Source of the DNA: Hungatella hathewayi
Lineage (GTDB): Bacteria; Bacillota; Clostridia; Lachnospirales; Lachnospiraceae
Length of the DNA: 64,000 bases
Direction of reading: 5' to 3'
Assembly (NCBI GenBank): GCA_025149285.1
Contig: CP102274.1
Coordinates: forward strand, 5,296,001-5,360,000
Part shown: piece by piece, positions 63,168 through 64,000 of the stretch
Layout: every line of letters starts with the position of its first letter
How positions within the stretch are numbered: position 1 is the first letter of the stretch
The notes under the pieces: model-generated
What the model saw: only the letters and a program-made list of their open reading frames with translations
Told to the model about the DNA's origin: nothing
The model's database searches: none
Position numbers and translations under genes: made by a program

Positions 63168-64000
63168 ATGACGATCAAGGAAATTGCCCAGTTGGCCGGC
63201 GTATCTATATCAACCGTATCCAAAATTGTTAATAATAAAGACGAGAACATCAATGTCGAGACAAGAAACAGAGTATTAAAAATTGTCAAAGATTATAATT
63301 ATACGCCCTATGGCACTGCAAAAAACACTTCTGAGGCCAAAACGTTTATTCTTGGCGTACTGTTAAAATCAACGCCAAAAACAAACCTGTTTTTAAACGG
63401 AATCATCCTCGCCGCGCAAAAAAACGGTTACAGCATTCTTTTATATGACAGCGCAGAGAGTACTTCTGTTGAATTAAAAAATATCACATCTTTATGCAAG
63501 AACAACGTTGATGGCGTCATCTGGGAGCCGGTCAGTCACCTGAGCCTGGAATACGAGCGTTATTTTAATGAGCAGGGCATCGAAACCTGCCGCATCAATG
63601 GACCCGATGATCCAGCCTCCTACTCCATTGATTTCGCGCAGATGGGATATGAAGCAGCTCAGATCCTGATCCGCCACGGCCATTCAAAACTGGGATGTCT
63701 CACCAAACAGGGCAGCGCCCGTTCCGCCATGGTCTTTGACGGTTTTAAAAAATGTCTGTTTGATCATGGCATCCCGTTTTACGACACGATGAATCTTCCT
63801 GTGGAAAAAGATGACTGGTATAATGCCATGCTGTCCCACACTCCAACCGGAATTGTCAGTACTCACTACGCCTCCTCTCTGATTCTGATGAAGCAGCTGG
63901 CAAAAATCCAGTTTCTGGTTCCCTACGATTTATCGCTCATAAGCCTCCGGGATGATGTAAGAGAAAATCTGACCTTTCCTGAAATCTCCAGCATCAAGAT
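63168..64000 (+). CDS. LacI-family regulator, 3' end cut by window edge
   Basis: First 277 residues in window; family length is about 330-345. Helix-turn-helix MTIKEIAQLAGVSISTVSKIVNN, then a sensor domain with LGVLLKSTPKTNLFLNGI, NVDGVIWEPVSH and CLTKQGSARSAMVFDGF. Divergent from the ribokinase-nucleoside operon, so it probably controls it through the palindromes at 62935-63038. AGAGGGAG precedes the ATG. Confidence 0.92.
   Translation, partial: MTIKEIAQLAGVSISTVSKIVNNKDENINVETRNRVLKIVKDYNYTPYGTAKNTSEAKTFILGVLLKSTPKTNLFLNGIILAAQKNGYSILLYDSAESTSVELKNITSLCKNNVDGVIWEPVSHLSLEYERYFNEQGIETCRINGPDDPASYSIDFAQMGYEAAQILIRHGHSKLGCLTKQGSARSAMVFDGFKKCLFDHGIPFYDTMNLPVEKDDWYNAMLSHTPTGIVSTHYASSLILMKQLAKIQFLVPYDLSLISLRDDVRENLTFPEISSIK

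Noticed and set aside
1..64000. tRNA, rRNA, CRISPR or prophage genes
   Set aside because: I saw no cloverleaf-type sequences, rRNA segments, regularly spaced repeats or phage structural genes in the window; a dedicated scan was not possible.

Overview
The window looks like a chromosomal segment of an anaerobic, spore-forming Firmicute, most likely a gut Lachnospiraceae (Clostridium cluster XIVa type). Support: about 50% GC, strong AGGAGG-type ribosome sites, a SpoVB-type flippase, a clostridial NifS/NifU pair beside mnmA, many CUT1 sugar ABC transporters with LacI, GntR, ROK and AraC regulators, and an Rpn-type nuclease. I saw no rRNA, tRNA or CRISPR array.

Layout. 1-8.6 kb: sulfated-glycan locus with two type I sulfatases (the first cut by the window edge), an LplABC-like transporter and a membrane-bound AraC regulator broken by a frameshift. 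8.7-9.4 kb: toxin-antitoxin pair. 9.4-13.6 kb: operon for cysteine desulfurase, Fe-S scaffold, tRNA 2-thiouridylase and a cell-wall amidase. 13.7-17.6 kb: SpoVB-like flippase, SH3 lipoprotein, and an MFS transporter with an attenuator-like leader. 17.6-21.7 kb: ROK regulator between two 289-bp palindromic mobile elements, then a DAACS symporter and an RmlD-like reductase. 21.9-25.4 kb: nitroreductase, amidohydrolase, and a two-gene cassette resembling an aegerolysin plus a small beta-pore-forming partner. 25.4-30.5 kb: LacI-regulated CUT1 transporter with a radical SAM protein. 30.7-40.4 kb: Rpn nuclease, then a GntR-associated transporter operon with its own ATPase, a phosphodiesterase/pyrophosphatase and two HAD phosphatases. 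40.5-56.2 kb: one very long LacI-controlled operon coding for a transporter, two ADP-ribosylglycohydrolase-family enzymes, two PfkB kinases, a nucleoside phosphorylase, a SIS protein, YjbQ, a nucleoside hydrolase and a double deoxyribosyltransferase-like protein. 56.2-64 kb: BMP-type nucleoside transporter with nucleoside hydrolase and ribokinase, divergent from a LacI regulator cut by the right edge.

The last 24 kb reads as two adjacent, separately regulated routes for taking up N-ribosides or related N-glycosides, cleaving the glycosidic bond and phosphorylating the sugar. Only the nucleoside-type route (56-63 kb) resembles well-described systems; the ADP-ribosylglycohydrolase operon does not match one I know.

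The two most unusual items are (1) the pair of 289-bp hairpin elements, each with a perfect 8-bp target duplication, nearly identical cores, and outer arms that differ between copies yet pair almost perfectly within each copy, and (2) the aegerolysin-like/pore-former-like gene pair at 24.2-25.2 kb.
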